From: Lachnospiraceae bacterium
GTDB taxonomy: Bacteria; Bacillota; Clostridia; Lachnospirales; Lachnospiraceae
Reading direction: 5' to 3'
DNA: 64,000 bases
Assembly: GCA_029008875.1 (NCBI GenBank)
Contig: JAQXJP010000035.1
Span: 1 to 64,000, forward strand
Part shown: positions 9,096-18,327 of the stretch, piece after piece
Position numbering within the stretch: position 1 is the stretch's first letter
Layout: each line of letters opens with the position of its first letter
Made by a program: the position numbers and the translations under genes
The notes under the pieces: generated by a model
The model's input: only the letters and a program-made list of their open reading frames with translations
The model's database searches: none
What the model was told of the DNA's origin: nothing

Positions 9096-9799
9096 CAGAG
9101 CTTTGTGACAGAGTTATTTATATGAAAGCAGGAAAGATTGTCCTTGATATTTCCATGGATGAGTTTAAGAATTATTCAGAAAAAACACTTTCTAACATGG
9201 GACTTCGTACTCTGCGTATGAATCTTCATAGAGATGTAAAATCGGCACCCGGCAATGTGGAGAAAATGATACTTCGAGATTTTTCTTTTTCATATGAAAA
9301 AGAAGATGCAATAATTATTCCTGAGATTTCGTTGCAGGAGGGTGCAGTGATTGCCGTAATAGGTAAAAACGGAGCCGGAAAATCTACTTTTTCGCGTTGC
9401 CTGTGCGGATTGGAAAAGAAATTTAAAGGGAAGATGATAGTTGGTGATAAGATTTTACAGCGTAAGCAATTGCTGAAACAGTGTTATATGGTTATGCAGG
9501 ATGTCAATCATCAGTTATTTTGTGAGTCTGTTAAGGAAGAAGTACAGCTTGCAAAAAGAAGTACAGCAAAGCTGAAAACGATTCGATGGATTCTCATTTC
9601 ATTGTGTGCGGCTATAGTGATAATATTTATCGCACTTGCATTTATGAATAGTTCTTATCTGGATTGGAATTACAAAGACCATGAATTGGCAATGGCAGGA
9701 ACAATAATGCATGGGTTTGAATTTTTATTTGTAAGAATTGCACCGATTGTTTTTTTGATTTCTGTGGCTGGAATTGTAGTAACATATAAGAAAAGATAG
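9088..9799 (+). pseudogene. Remnant of a two-domain ECF ATPase, fused by deletion to an unrelated membrane tail
   Basis: A frame beginning at about 9090 reads LTELCDRVIYMKAGKIVLD, the usual end of an ABC ATPase domain. From residue ~45 after the ATG (9122) a second ATPase domain starts (FSFSYEKEDAI, Walker A GKNGAGKST, Q-loop MQDVNHQLF). It breaks off after FCESVKEEVQL, before the signature motif and Walker B, and the frame continues into ~80 residues with two hydrophobic segments that have nothing to do with an ATPase. It cannot hydrolyse ATP. The 225-residue frame is therefore a deletion fusion. Confidence 0.7.
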
Positions 9800-9870
9800 A
9801 TTTCAGTTTCCAGAACCGAGAACTAAGGCATAGTGTCTTATGGCGAAAATGTATTTCATTACTCAAAAAG

Positions 9871-9901
9871 TGTAAAAAGGGAACAGACTTCTTGTAAAAA
9901 G
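9871..9901 (+). promoter_or_regulatory. Direct repeat, candidate LytTR binding site
   Basis: TGTAAAAAG occurs at 9871-9879 and again at 9893-9901, spaced 22 bases start to start, i.e. two helical turns. LytTR regulators typically bind pairs of direct repeats spaced about two turns in front of their own operon. The LytTR gene starts 55 bases downstream. Function is inferred. Confidence 0.5.
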
Positions 9902-9955
9902 TAAAATGTTTGTCTATTCTTAATTCATGGATCCAAATATCATATGGAGGTAAAG

Positions 9956-10396
9956 ATGAAATTAAGAATTTTTGAAAAGAATACAATAGACGAAACAGAA
10001 GTGGTGGTTAATTGTAAACAAAAAAATCATGAGATTGAAAAGCTGGCAAAGCACATTCTTTTATATGATGGAAGTATTCGCTGCAGGAAAGATGATAGAG
10101 AATACAACATAAAGATAAATGATATTTTTTATATTGAAACTGTTGATAAGAATTGCTTCGCAGCGACAGAAAGCGAAGTTTATGAATTGAGGAAGAGTCT
10201 TTTGAAAATTGAGGCAGATCTTAAAAATACTTCATTTACAAGAATAAGTAAATCGATGCTTTTAAATATTAATGTTTTAAAATCAGTTGCACCGCTCTCA
10301 AATCATAGAATGGATGGTGAACTTATTAATGGTGAGCATGTAGTTATTTCCAGAAACTATATATCATCAATAAAGGACAAAATAAGGGGGATGTAG
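9956..10396 (+). CDS. LytTR-family DNA-binding regulator
   Basis: A 146-residue protein. Residues ~45-146 are a LytTR domain (IKINDIFYIETVDKN, FTRISKSMLLNINVL, VISRNYISSIKDKI). The short N-terminal part has no receiver domain, so it is a stand-alone LytTR protein and not a phosphorelay regulator. A GGAGG at 9946-9950 sets the start at 9956. It is followed 2 bases later by a DUF3021-type membrane protein, which in related systems holds the LytTR protein inactive at the membrane (established for LytTR regulatory systems in streptococci, inferred here). Confidence 0.85.
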   Translation: MKLRIFEKNTIDETEVVVNCKQKNHEIEKLAKHILLYDGSIRCRKDDREYNIKINDIFYIETVDKNCFAATESEVYELRKSLLKIEADLKNTSFTRISKSMLLNINVLKSVAPLSNHRMDGELINGEHVVISRNYISSIKDKIRGM

Positions 10397-10398
10397 AT

Positions 10399-10800
10399 AT
10401 GAAAACAATAATAAAAAATTTTGAATATGTAGCAATTGATTTTACACTGGTTTTACTGATTTATAGTATTATTAATATTAAATTTTATACGGGAAATGTA
10501 TATATTCTGGAATTATTTGGTGTAGTGGCAGCAGCAGTCTGTATCTGGAATATTATAGGTAAAATTAATTTTAAAAGTTATATTGGATTTTTCAGCATAG
10601 AGTATCTGGCAATGTATGCAGTAACAATAGGCGGTGTGTTTGCATTAAAATGGTATGATTTTACAATGAGCAATGTTATAATTCTTTCTATAGAGTTCAT
10701 TGTCACAATCGCAGTGATAACGTATGTTCTTGTAAAAAAGGAAAGAATAGAATGTGATGAAATAAATGAACTCATAAATGAACGTATGAAAATAAAATAG
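10399..10800 (+). CDS. DUF3021-type membrane protein, probable partner of the LytTR regulator
   Basis: A 133-residue protein with four hydrophobic segments (~12-30, ~38-55, ~65-85, ~95-115) and a charged C-terminal helix, the layout of DUF3021 proteins that pair with LytTR regulators. It is coupled to the regulator gene. After its TAG stop the same frame stays open for another 40 codons (10801-10923). Confidence 0.75.
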   Translation: MKTIIKNFEYVAIDFTLVLLIYSIINIKFYTGNVYILELFGVVAAAVCIWNIIGKINFKSYIGFFSIEYLAMYAVTIGGVFALKWYDFTMSNVIILSIEFIVTIAVITYVLVKKERIECDEINELINERMKIK

Positions 10801-10923
10801 TATAGGAATGTTTCAATAGAGCAGGCAGAAAAACTGACATCACTTTTGTCTGAATACAAAAAGGATTATGAATATATATCATTTGAATCGGACGTACATG
10901 CCGACTTAAGGCAGAGGATATGA
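10801..10923 (+). pseudogene. Open in-frame tail after the DUF3021 stop codon, gene remnant
   Basis: Directly after the TAG at 10798-10800 the frame reads YRNVSIEQAEKLTSLLSEYK and ends in DVHADLRQRI before TGA. It has no start codon, looks like protein-coding sequence in composition, and is not part of known DUF3021 proteins as far as I can tell. It is probably the 3' end of a lost gene. Stop-codon readthrough would be an alternative but there is no specific evidence for it. Confidence 0.35.
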
Positions 10924-10953
10924 TAAAAACTAAAAAATGGCTCTGGAATAAAT

Positions 10954-10985
10954 AAAGTGTGCGCCGGGCGCACACTTTGTTTTAT
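10954..10985. terminator. Bidirectional intrinsic terminator
   Basis: Perfect stem AAAGTGTGCGCC / GGCGCACACTTT (sharing G in the loop) with A-rich sequence on one side and T-rich on the other. It ends the LytTR operon on the plus strand and the ECF S-component gene on the minus strand. Confidence 0.85.
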
Positions 10986-11008
10986 TGGCTTTGCATTTTT
11001 TATGAATA

Positions 11009-11542
11009 CTAACGATTAATCTGCCTGTCAATTATTTTGATTATTATAAATGCGTAAATGCCGCCGATAACAGCAGTTATCAGCTGTGTGAGGGAAAACT
11101 GCATCTGGAGAACTTTTATCATCGGTTTCATTTTTACCGGAAGCATCATAGGTAAAATTACAAGAGAAATAACTATTCCCATAAATGCAGCCTTTAATAT
11201 CGCACCAATGCCCATTGAAAGCGGAAGAGAAACTTTTCCACCGAACTTATCCTTTAAAAGGGCAATACATAATACGAGGATGATATTGCCAAGCATTATG
11301 CATGGAAACATCGCAGGGATTGCAGCCATAACAGGACTTCCGGTGATAAAGAAAGAAGTTATGGGTGTAATGATGCTTAAAATTATTCCGCAGGCGAGTC
11401 CTGCATATACGACAGTTAAAATAAGAGCAGCATTTATTATCGGACCGGTAATATATACGCTTAAATTTTTGAGAAACTGGCTTACAATACATATTGCGAG
11501 CATGATAGCTGTGAGTGTTATCTGTTTTGTCTTTATTTTCAT
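11009..11542 (-). CDS. ECF transporter substrate-binding (S) component
   Basis: A 177-residue membrane protein with about six hydrophobic segments and the N-terminal pattern of ECF S components (KQITLTAIMLAICIVSQF). The conserved small-residue helix PVMAAIPAMFPCIMLGNI follows. S components bind a vitamin or metabolite and share an EcfAAT energizing module. The neighbouring EcfT/EcfA genes (8533-9799) are dead, so this one would need another module or be an orphan. I see no riboswitch upstream, so the substrate is unknown. An AAGGAGGCGC box precedes the ATG. Confidence 0.8.
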   Translation of the reverse strand: MKIKTKQITLTAIMLAICIVSQFLKNLSVYITGPIINAALILTVVYAGLACGIILSIITPITSFFITGSPVMAAIPAMFPCIMLGNIILVLCIALLKDKFGGKVSLPLSMGIGAILKAAFMGIVISLVILPMMLPVKMKPMIKVLQMQFSLTQLITAVIGGIYAFIIIKIIDRQINR

Positions 11543-11645
11543 AAAGCGCCTCCTTATATTTTACGTTTATTTACAATTTAATTGCAAACAGTTACATAAT
11601 ACTACTGTTGCCTGAAAAAATCAAAAAAATATTTTGATTTTACTA

Positions 11646-11674
11646 TTGCAATCTAAACAGGTTTTTGATAGAAT
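11646..11674 (+). promoter_or_regulatory. Promoter of tRNA-Leu(CAG), left housekeeping block
   Basis: TTGCAA (11646-11651), 17-base spacer, TAGAAT (11669-11674). The tRNA in the right block has almost the same promoter (TTGCAT, 17, TAGAAT). Confidence 0.7.
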
Positions 11675-11685
11675 ATAGTCTGTTC

Positions 11686-11769
11686 GCAGGAGTGGCGGAA
11701 TTGGCAGACGCGCAGGCTTCAGGTGCCTGTGGTAGCAATATCGTGTGGGTTCAAGTCCCATCTCCTGCA
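11686..11769 (+). tRNA. tRNA-Leu, anticodon CAG (left housekeeping block)
   Basis: 84 bases, acceptor GCAGGAG / CTCCTGC, anticodon loop TTCAGGT. It differs from the copy at 28196-28279 at only two positions that I can see and opens the left copy of the mirrored block. Confidence 0.95.
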
Positions 11770-11828
11770 TTAGCTGAGGGAGCCGGAAATAAAGGCTTCC
11801 TTTTTGAGTTATATGGGAAGACATTACT

Positions 11829-13307
11829 ATGAAAAAACTAAATTTGATTCTAAAAGATGCGAGTGCATCCCCGGAACATCTGGTTATTTCCATAATTTTT
11901 TCGTTGTATGTTATGGAGTTTGTAAACCTTTTTATTGGAAGCATGGGAGGAATCCCGGCATTTATGGGTTCACTGGCAGTTTATTATATCCTTGCACTGG
12001 CAGTAAAAACAGAAAGTGAGACTCAAAAAGGTAAGGCGGCAGACAAAACGCAGATAAAGAATTTTCTTATAAATTATGTCCTGTTTTATGTAATTGTCTG
12101 GATAGCAATGGAGGTCATACTGTTTATTTCCAGATTTTCTGGCTGGGGAAATGTTAAAAAGCTTAATGTAAAACAGTACTTTAAAGGTATATATGGGGCA
12201 TCAGTGTCAGATAGCTGGATATATATTTTTGCTGCTTTTCTTGTGTTTGCGTTTATTGTATCACTGTTTCCACTTATTTTTGTCAGAACGAGAAAATACT
12301 GGATAGAATATATTATGACAGATAGCGTTATACATGCGCTTATCTGTGTCATGATAGTAGCTGTAGGTCGTATTTTTATATCTGGATCAGGCAGAAAGAA
12401 AGCAATGTGCGTGTTTGATGAATTGCTTTTATGTAAAAATATGGAAATATGGCAGATCATGCTGTTTTTGGCAGCGGCAGTTATCTTAACTGTGGCAGAA
12501 GTATATGCTGCATATAGGACTGCTCTTAAGATATGTATGATGCATCAGAAAGAAGTAAAGAAAAAAAGTGTCAGGATATCAACGGTTACAGTGGTACTTT
12601 TATTTGGATTGTGTGTGGCCGGAGCAGGAACGGTAGTGTTTTTTATGTCACCTGCAGATGATGAGGAGGCTGAGTACACAAGGGTTGCAAGGTGCCTTAC
12701 AGACGATTCGAAGATGGGACCTATGGTATACAGATCGCAGGTGTATGTGCCGATAAAAATAGAACTGGATTACGATGAAAATGGAAAAGCACTCGGTTAC
12801 ATAGGATACAAAGGTCAGGATTGTGAGAGCCGTTTCTATAAGATGGCTGTTGCAAATGTATTATATTCAGACAAAAAGGATGATCAGACATATATGCAGA
12901 TGTCAGGTGCGGACAGGTTATCCTACAAAAAAATGTCGGTCATGGAAAAAGTGGATTCATGGAAAAGGGACAATGTTTTTCTACTCTGGGATGAGGACTG
13001 GAGCAGTGAATCTGCGTACAGCAAGGAAGTTACAGGCTATACCGAATGTGAGAAGCAGTTTGTTGAAAGTCTCGAGAATACATTTGGAGAGGTGAAGATA
13101 GATCCGCAGGATTTCAAAAAGTACGATGCGTACTTTACTATAGAAAGCTATCCGGCAATGAAGGATGCCGTTGAGGGGGACAATCAGATAGGAACATGGG
13201 TTGGCTGTATTCTTGTAAAGGATAATAAATTTTACTATGGAAACTATGAAAATCAGATAACCGGGGTTCAGCTTCAAAAGCTTCTTGATGTGCTTGGAGG
13301 AAATTAG
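11829..13307 (+). CDS. Unknown membrane protein with large extracytoplasmic C-terminal domain
   Basis: A 492-residue protein I do not recognise. About six hydrophobic segments occupy residues ~15-70, ~80-110, ~135-165, ~175-200, ~215-235 and ~255-275. The last ~210 residues are hydrophilic and probably outside the membrane (YVPIKIELDYDENGKALGYIGYKG, YDAYFTIESYPAMKDAVEG). It lies between tRNA-Leu(CAG) and dgt only in the left copy of the block. A weak GGGAAGACATT precedes the ATG. No function is proposed. Confidence 0.7.
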   Translation: MKKLNLILKDASASPEHLVISIIFSLYVMEFVNLFIGSMGGIPAFMGSLAVYYILALAVKTESETQKGKAADKTQIKNFLINYVLFYVIVWIAMEVILFISRFSGWGNVKKLNVKQYFKGIYGASVSDSWIYIFAAFLVFAFIVSLFPLIFVRTRKYWIEYIMTDSVIHALICVMIVAVGRIFISGSGRKKAMCVFDELLLCKNMEIWQIMLFLAAAVILTVAEVYAAYRTALKICMMHQKEVKKKSVRISTVTVVLLFGLCVAGAGTVVFFMSPADDEEAEYTRVARCLTDDSKMGPMVYRSQVYVPIKIELDYDENGKALGYIGYKGQDCESRFYKMAVANVLYSDKKDDQTYMQMSGADRLSYKKMSVMEKVDSWKRDNVFLLWDEDWSSESAYSKEVTGYTECEKQFVESLENTFGEVKIDPQDFKKYDAYFTIESYPAMKDAVEGDNQIGTWVGCILVKDNKFYYGNYENQITGVQLQKLLDVLGGN

Positions 13308-13427
13308 TACATAAATTTTTTGAAATAAAATTCAAAAAAATAAAGGAAAAGCAAAAAATACATAGAATTATAAAAATGTAGGCATGAAAGTTGTTATTAC
13401 GCCAGTCACAAGGAGGCATGGGCATAT

Positions 13428-14441
13428 ATGACGATCAGGCAGCAGATAGAAGAGCGTGAAGAGGAAATTTTAAGTCCTTTTGCGTGTCTAAGCATAAATT
13501 CAAAAGGTCGTGACAAGGATGAGCCGCAGTGTGATATAAGACCTGTTTTTCAAAGAGACAGGGATCGGATATTACATAGCAAATCATTCCGGCGCCTAAA
13601 AAACAAAACACAGGTGTTCCTGACTCCGAAAGGGGATCATTACAGGACGAGAATGTCTCATACACTTGAGGTATCGCAGAATGCAAGGACGATAGCCAAG
13701 GCTCTGCGGTTAAATGAGGATCTGGTTGAGGCGATAGCGTTAGGACATGATCTTGGCCACACACCATTTGGACATGCAGGAGAGAATATTTTAAATGAGA
13801 TATATGAGGGCGGCTTTAAACACAATGAGCAGAGTGTGAGAATTGTTGAAAAGCTTGAAAAAGATGGTGCAGGGCTTAATCTTACATGGGAGGTAAGGGA
13901 TGGCATACTAAACCATCAGACGAGTCTTATGCCGCACACGCTTGAAGGTAAAATAGTGCGTCTATCAGATAAGATAGCATATATCAATTCTGATTTTGAT
14001 GATGCGATAAGAGCGCAGCTATTATGCGAGGATGATATTCCTCTTGAAATAAGAAAGACGCTTGGTTTTGACACAAAAAGCCGGCTTAATCATATGATAC
14101 ACAATATAATCACAAACAGCATGGATAAGGATGACATAATGATGTCGGAGGAATCAGCACAGGCAATGAAAGAACTCCGCAGATTTATGTTTGAGAACCT
14201 ATATAAAAATCCCGTTGCTAAGAGTGAAGAAGTAAAGGCGAAAGCCATGTTAGAGCAGCTGTATCATTACTATATGGATCACATAGATGAACTTCCAGAC
14301 AAGCTTCTTGTTATGCTGGATAACGGAGAAGACAGGGGGCGTATAGTCTGCGATTACATATCGGGAATGACAGATCAGTATGCTATAACAAAATTCCATG
14401 AATATTTTGTGCCGGTGGCATGGGAAATAGATGGATATTAA
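13428..14441 (+). CDS. dgt: Deoxyguanosinetriphosphate triphosphohydrolase-like protein (left copy)
   Basis: A 337-residue HD-domain phosphohydrolase that cuts dNTPs to nucleoside and triphosphate. Metal-binding residues are in RTRMSHTLEVSQNARTIA (His), IALGHDLGHTPFGHAGE (HD) and a later Asp in LSDKIAYINSDFDD. AAGGAGG at 13410-13416 sets the start. It is the first gene of the dgt-dnaG-rpoD-trmK-kinase cluster. The protein at 26996-28009 is an intact close homologue. Confidence 0.93.
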   Translation: MTIRQQIEEREEEILSPFACLSINSKGRDKDEPQCDIRPVFQRDRDRILHSKSFRRLKNKTQVFLTPKGDHYRTRMSHTLEVSQNARTIAKALRLNEDLVEAIALGHDLGHTPFGHAGENILNEIYEGGFKHNEQSVRIVEKLEKDGAGLNLTWEVRDGILNHQTSLMPHTLEGKIVRLSDKIAYINSDFDDAIRAQLLCEDDIPLEIRKTLGFDTKSRLNHMIHNIITNSMDKDDIMMSEESAQAMKELRRFMFENLYKNPVAKSEEVKAKAMLEQLYHYYMDHIDELPDKLLVMLDNGEDRGRIVCDYISGMTDQYAITKFHEYFVPVAWEIDGY

Positions 14442-14506
14442 ATGGATAAATATAAAATTTATTATAGATTTATTATTAGATCATAGATAGAGAGGAACAA
14501 TAAATA

Positions 14507-16288
14507 ATGCCGTACTATTCTGATGAACTTATTGAGGAAGTACGTTCCAGAAATGACATAGTGGATGTCATCGGAGGATATGTACATCTTCAAAAAAAGG
14601 GGAGTACATATTTTGGCTTATGTCCGTTCCACAATGAAAAAACAGGTTCGTTTTCTGTATCACCGAATAAACAGATGTATTACTGTTTTGGATGCGGAGC
14701 GGGTGGAAATGTTTTTACATTTCTTATGCAATATGAAAATTTTACATTTACAGAGGCTATGCAGGAGCTTGCAGATCGTGTAGGGATAGAGCTTCCTAAG
14801 CAGGAGATGACTGCAGCGCAGAAGCGGGAGGCGGATAAAAGGACACGTCTTTTGGAAATAAATAAAGAAGCAGCAAAATATTTTTACACTCTTTTAAGGA
14901 GTGAAAGAGGAAAGCGGGCTCATGATTATTTTAAGAAAAGAGAACTTTCGGATGAAACGATGCAGAAATTCGGTCTTGGATACTCTGATCAGTATAGCGA
15001 TGATCTATACAGATATTTAAGAAGCCGTGGATATGATGATGAGATCCTAAAAGAATCAGGACTTGTGACTATAGATGAAATGCGTGGAGGACACGACAAA
15101 TTCTGGAATCGTGCAATGTTTCCGATAATGGATGTCCATAACCGCGTTATAGGTTTTGGTGGACGTGTTATGGGGGATGGCGAACCGAAATATTTAAATT
15201 CCCCGGAGACAAAGATCTTTGACAAGAGCCGTAATCTTTACGGACTTAATATAGCAAGGACAACAAGGAAAAACCAGCTTTTATTGTGCGAGGGATATAT
15301 GGATGTTATAGCATTACATCAGGCCGGATTTGACAATGCTGTGGCATCGCTTGGAACCGCTCTTACGAGTGGACATGCATCATTGCTAAAACGCTACACA
15401 AAAGAAGTATATCTGACATATGACAGTGATGGCGCCGGGGTAAAGGCTGCACTGCGTGCGATCCCGATATTAAAAGAGGTCGGGATCACAACCAAAATCA
15501 TCAATATGCGGCCGTACAAGGATCCGGATGAATTTATAAAGGCACTCGGAGCCGGGGCATATCAGGAAAGAATTGACAATGCAGAAAACAGTTTTATGTT
15601 TCAGATTCGCATAATGCAGGAAAGCTACGATATGAAAGATCCTGAGTCAAAGACAGCTTTCTATAACGAGATGGCGAAGAAACTTTTAGATTTTCCGGAA
15701 GAGCTTGAAAGAAATAACTATATACAGGCGGTTGCGGAAACTTACAATATAGGTTTTGAAGAGCTGCGCCGTCTTGTAAATTCGCTTGCGGTAAAGGGCG
15801 GAATAGTTAAAGAGAGGACACCTCTTAAGAGTGGTATCAATGAGAAAAACAAAAAAGAAGACGGAATGAAGCAGTCACAGAAGCTACTCCTTACATGGCT
15901 CATAGAAGATACCGGTCTTTTTAAAAAAATAAATGGATATATATCTGAGAATGATTTCACAGAGGATTTATATCACAGGGTGGCTGTGATGGTGTTTACA
16001 CAGTTTAAGACTGACGGAGCCGTAAATCCGGCAAAAATAGTCAGCATGTTTCCGGATGAAGAGGAACAGCGTCAGGTTGCAGGTCTTTTTAATGCTACTA
16101 TCCACAAAGTTGAGGGAAAAAATGATAAAGAAACAGCCCTTAAGGAGACTATTATAAGAGTAAAGGAAAACAGCATTAATTACAGATCAGCCCATCTTTC
16201 ACCGACCGATATGGAAGGAATGATGAAGATAATAGACGATAAAAGATCACTGGAAGAATTAGAAAAATTGCATATTTCTATCGATTAG
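14507..16288 (+). CDS. dnaG: DNA primase (left copy)
   Basis: A 593-residue primase that makes RNA primers for replication. N-terminal zinc finger [15 protein letters not shown]...[11 protein letters not shown] (~40-68), TOPRIM catalytic core with [18 protein letters not shown] (~305-320) and a diverged C-terminal helicase-binding domain (~440-593). Normal length. An AGAGAGGAAC box precedes the ATG. An intact homologue of essentially the same length lies at 25185-26969, which is remarkable because dnaG is normally single copy. Confidence 0.96.
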   Translation: MPYYSDELIEEVRSRNDIVDVIGGYVHLQKKGSTYFGLCPFHNEKTGSFSVSPNKQMYYCFGCGAGGNVFTFLMQYENFTFTEAMQELADRVGIELPKQEMTAAQKREADKRTRLLEINKEAAKYFYTLLRSERGKRAHDYFKKRELSDETMQKFGLGYSDQYSDDLYRYLRSRGYDDEILKESGLVTIDEMRGGHDKFWNRAMFPIMDVHNRVIGFGGRVMGDGEPKYLNSPETKIFDKSRNLYGLNIARTTRKNQLLLCEGYMDVIALHQAGFDNAVASLGTALTSGHASLLKRYTKEVYLTYDSDGAGVKAALRAIPILKEVGITTKIINMRPYKDPDEFIKALGAGAYQERIDNAENSFMFQIRIMQESYDMKDPESKTAFYNEMAKKLLDFPEELERNNYIQAVAETYNIGFEELRRLVNSLAVKGGIVKERTPLKSGINEKNKKEDGMKQSQKLLLTWLIEDTGLFKKINGYISENDFTEDLYHRVAVMVFTQFKTDGAVNPAKIVSMFPDEEEQRQVAGLFNATIHKVEGKNDKETALKETIIRVKENSINYRSAHLSPTDMEGMMKIIDDKRSLEELEKLHISID

Positions 16289-16322
16289 GGAAAAAATACT
16301 AGAACAAAGAGGAAAAATTATA

Positions 16323-17582
16323 ATGGCTAAGAAAAAAGAACAGGCAGAAGTAGTAGAAACAGCAGAAATGAAAGCAAAGTTCCAGCAGAAGCTTATTGAA
16401 TTGCTGGCACTTGGCAAGAAAAAGAAAAATATTTTGGAATATCAGGAAATCAGTGATTTCTTCAAAGATATGAATCTTGATCCTGAAAAACTCGAGCTTG
16501 TGCTTGATTATCTTGAGCACAATGGCATTGACGTGCTTAAGATCAGTGATGATGATGACGATGTAGATGATGATATTCTGCTTGATGAGGAAGACGAGGT
16601 AGAGGTAGACAAGATCGATCTTTCTGTTCCTGATGGAGTAAGCGTTGAGGATCCTGTAAGAATGTACTTAAAAGAGATAGGAAAAGTTCCGCTTCTTAGT
16701 GCTGATGAAGAGATTGAGCTTGCGCAGAAGATGGAGGATGGTGCAGTTGCAGCAGAAAAGATATCTATCTTAAAGGGCAGAATGGATAATGCAACAGACG
16801 AAGAGAAAGCAGACTTAAAGGACGAGATAAAGAAGCTCCAGAAGGAGGTTGATTTTGGCGCTGATGCAAAAAAACGCCTTGCTGAAGCAAACTTACGTCT
16901 TGTTGTAAGTATCGCAAAAAGATATGTGGGACGAGGAATGCTCTTCCTTGATCTTATTCAGGAGGGAAATCTTGGCCTTATAAAAGCTGTAGAAAAATTT
17001 GACTATAAAAAAGGATACAAGTTCTCGACATATGCTACATGGTGGATACGTCAGGCAATAACCAGAGCAATTGCAGATCAGGCAAGAACGATCCGTATTC
17101 CTGTGCATATGGTAGAGACGATAAATAAATTAATAAGAGTCTCACGACAGCTCTTACAGGAACTTGGAAGAGAGCCGTCTCCGGAAGAAATCGCAGCAGA
17201 GATGAATATGCCTGTAGAAAGAGTACGTGAGATATTAAAGATATCACAGGAACCGGTTTCGCTTGAGACACCTATCGGAGAAGAGGAAGACTCACATCTT
17301 GGTGACTTTATAAAGGATGATAATGTCCCTGTACCGGCAGATGCGGCTGCATTTACACTACTTAAAGAGCAGCTTGAGGAAGTACTTGGAACACTTACAG
17401 AAAGAGAACAGAAAGTTCTTACACTTCGTTTTGGCTTAGAGGATGGAAGAGCCCGCACTCTTGAGGAAGTAGGTAAGGAGTTTAATGTAACACGAGAAAG
17501 AATCAGACAGATCGAGGCAAAAGCTCTCAGAAAACTTCGTCATCCTAGCCGTAGCAGAAAGCTGAAGGATTATCTGGAGTAA
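16323..17582 (+). CDS. rpoD: RNA polymerase primary sigma factor, sigma-A (left copy)
   Basis: 419 residues. Region 1.1 (~20-80) is followed by acidic DDDDDVDDD, then regions 1.2 ([18 protein letters not shown]), 2 ([28 protein letters not shown], the -10 reading part), 3 and 4 ([28 protein letters not shown], the -35 reading helix-turn-helix). The C-terminal ~235 residues are almost identical to the second sigma-A at 23885-25150, while the acidic N-terminal part differs. It is 1 base before trmK. Confidence 0.97.
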   Translation: MAKKKEQAEVVETAEMKAKFQQKLIELLALGKKKKNILEYQEISDFFKDMNLDPEKLELVLDYLEHNGIDVLKISDDDDDVDDDILLDEEDEVEVDKIDLSVPDGVSVEDPVRMYLKEIGKVPLLSADEEIELAQKMEDGAVAAEKISILKGRMDNATDEEKADLKDEIKKLQKEVDFGADAKKRLAEANLRLVVSIAKRYVGRGMLFLDLIQEGNLGLIKAVEKFDYKKGYKFSTYATWWIRQAITRAIADQARTIRIPVHMVETINKLIRVSRQLLQELGREPSPEEIAAEMNMPVERVREILKISQEPVSLETPIGEEEDSHLGDFIKDDNVPVPADAAAFTLLKEQLEEVLGTLTEREQKVLTLRFGLEDGRARTLEEVGKEFNVTRERIRQIEAKALRKLRHPSRSRKLKDYLE

Positions 17583-17583
17583 A

Positions 17584-18327
17584 ATGATTAAATTATCTAA
17601 ACGAATGAAGGCAGTTGCATCTATGGTTACGCAGGGATACAAGCTTTGTGATGTTGGAACAGACCATGGATATGTACCGATCTCACTTGTTGCGGATGGG
17701 ACTATACCGGAAGCTATTGCAGTTGATATTAATAAGGGACCGCTTGAACGTGCAAATCTCCATATACGTTCATGCGGACTTGAGGATAAGATAACTACAA
17801 GACTTTCAGATGGATTGTCTGCAGTAAAAGAGGGAGAGGCCGAGTCCATCATCATTGCGGGAATGGGTGGTGAACTCGTAATACATATTCTGACAGAGGG
17901 AGATGCTGTCTGCAAAAAAGCAAAAGAACTTATACTACAGCCACAGTCGGATATCCACAAAGTCCGGTACTACGTGAGAAATGCCGGGTATAAGATAGTC
18001 GATGAAGACATGGTTTTAGAAGACGGAAAATATTATCCGATCATGCGTGTCGTAAATGATACAAACAATTATGCGTGGGATAACATGGATGATATTTCGG
18101 TCGCTGTGTGCGATCTATATGGACCGTTTCTCATTAAAAACGGTAATCCGGTGCTTAGAAAATTTCTTGTAAAAGAACACCATAAGCTTGCGGACATAAT
18201 GCGTCAGCTCAAGAAACAGGAATCTTCTGATGCAATATTAAATAGAATAGAACAGGTAAATAAGCAGATAGAGTATAATGAGGCTGCTTATTCAACTATG
18301 GGGGCGATTCGTAATGCAGGAATATAA
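17584..18327 (+). CDS. trmK: tRNA (adenine(22)-N1)-methyltransferase, TrmK family (left copy)
   Basis: A 247-residue SAM-dependent methyltransferase that modifies A22 in tRNAs. SAM-binding motif KLCDVGTDHGYVPISLV (~20-36), then AVDINKGPLERA and IIAGMGGELVIHIL, and catalytic-region LQPQSDIHKVR. It follows rpoD by 1 base and overlaps the kinase gene by 14 bases, so the last three genes are translationally coupled in this copy. Confidence 0.92.
   Translation: MIKLSKRMKAVASMVTQGYKLCDVGTDHGYVPISLVADGTIPEAIAVDINKGPLERANLHIRSCGLEDKITTRLSDGLSAVKEGEAESIIIAGMGGELVIHILTEGDAVCKKAKELILQPQSDIHKVRYYVRNAGYKIVDEDMVLEDGKYYPIMRVVNDTNNYAWDNMDDISVAVCDLYGPFLIKNGNPVLRKFLVKEHHKLADIMRQLKKQESSDAILNRIEQVNKQIEYNEAAYSTMGAIRNAGI

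Noticed and set aside
11009-11615. 185-codon plus-strand frame opposite the ECF S component
   Set aside because: The minus-strand frame has the membrane pattern, ribosome site and family motif; the plus frame has none.
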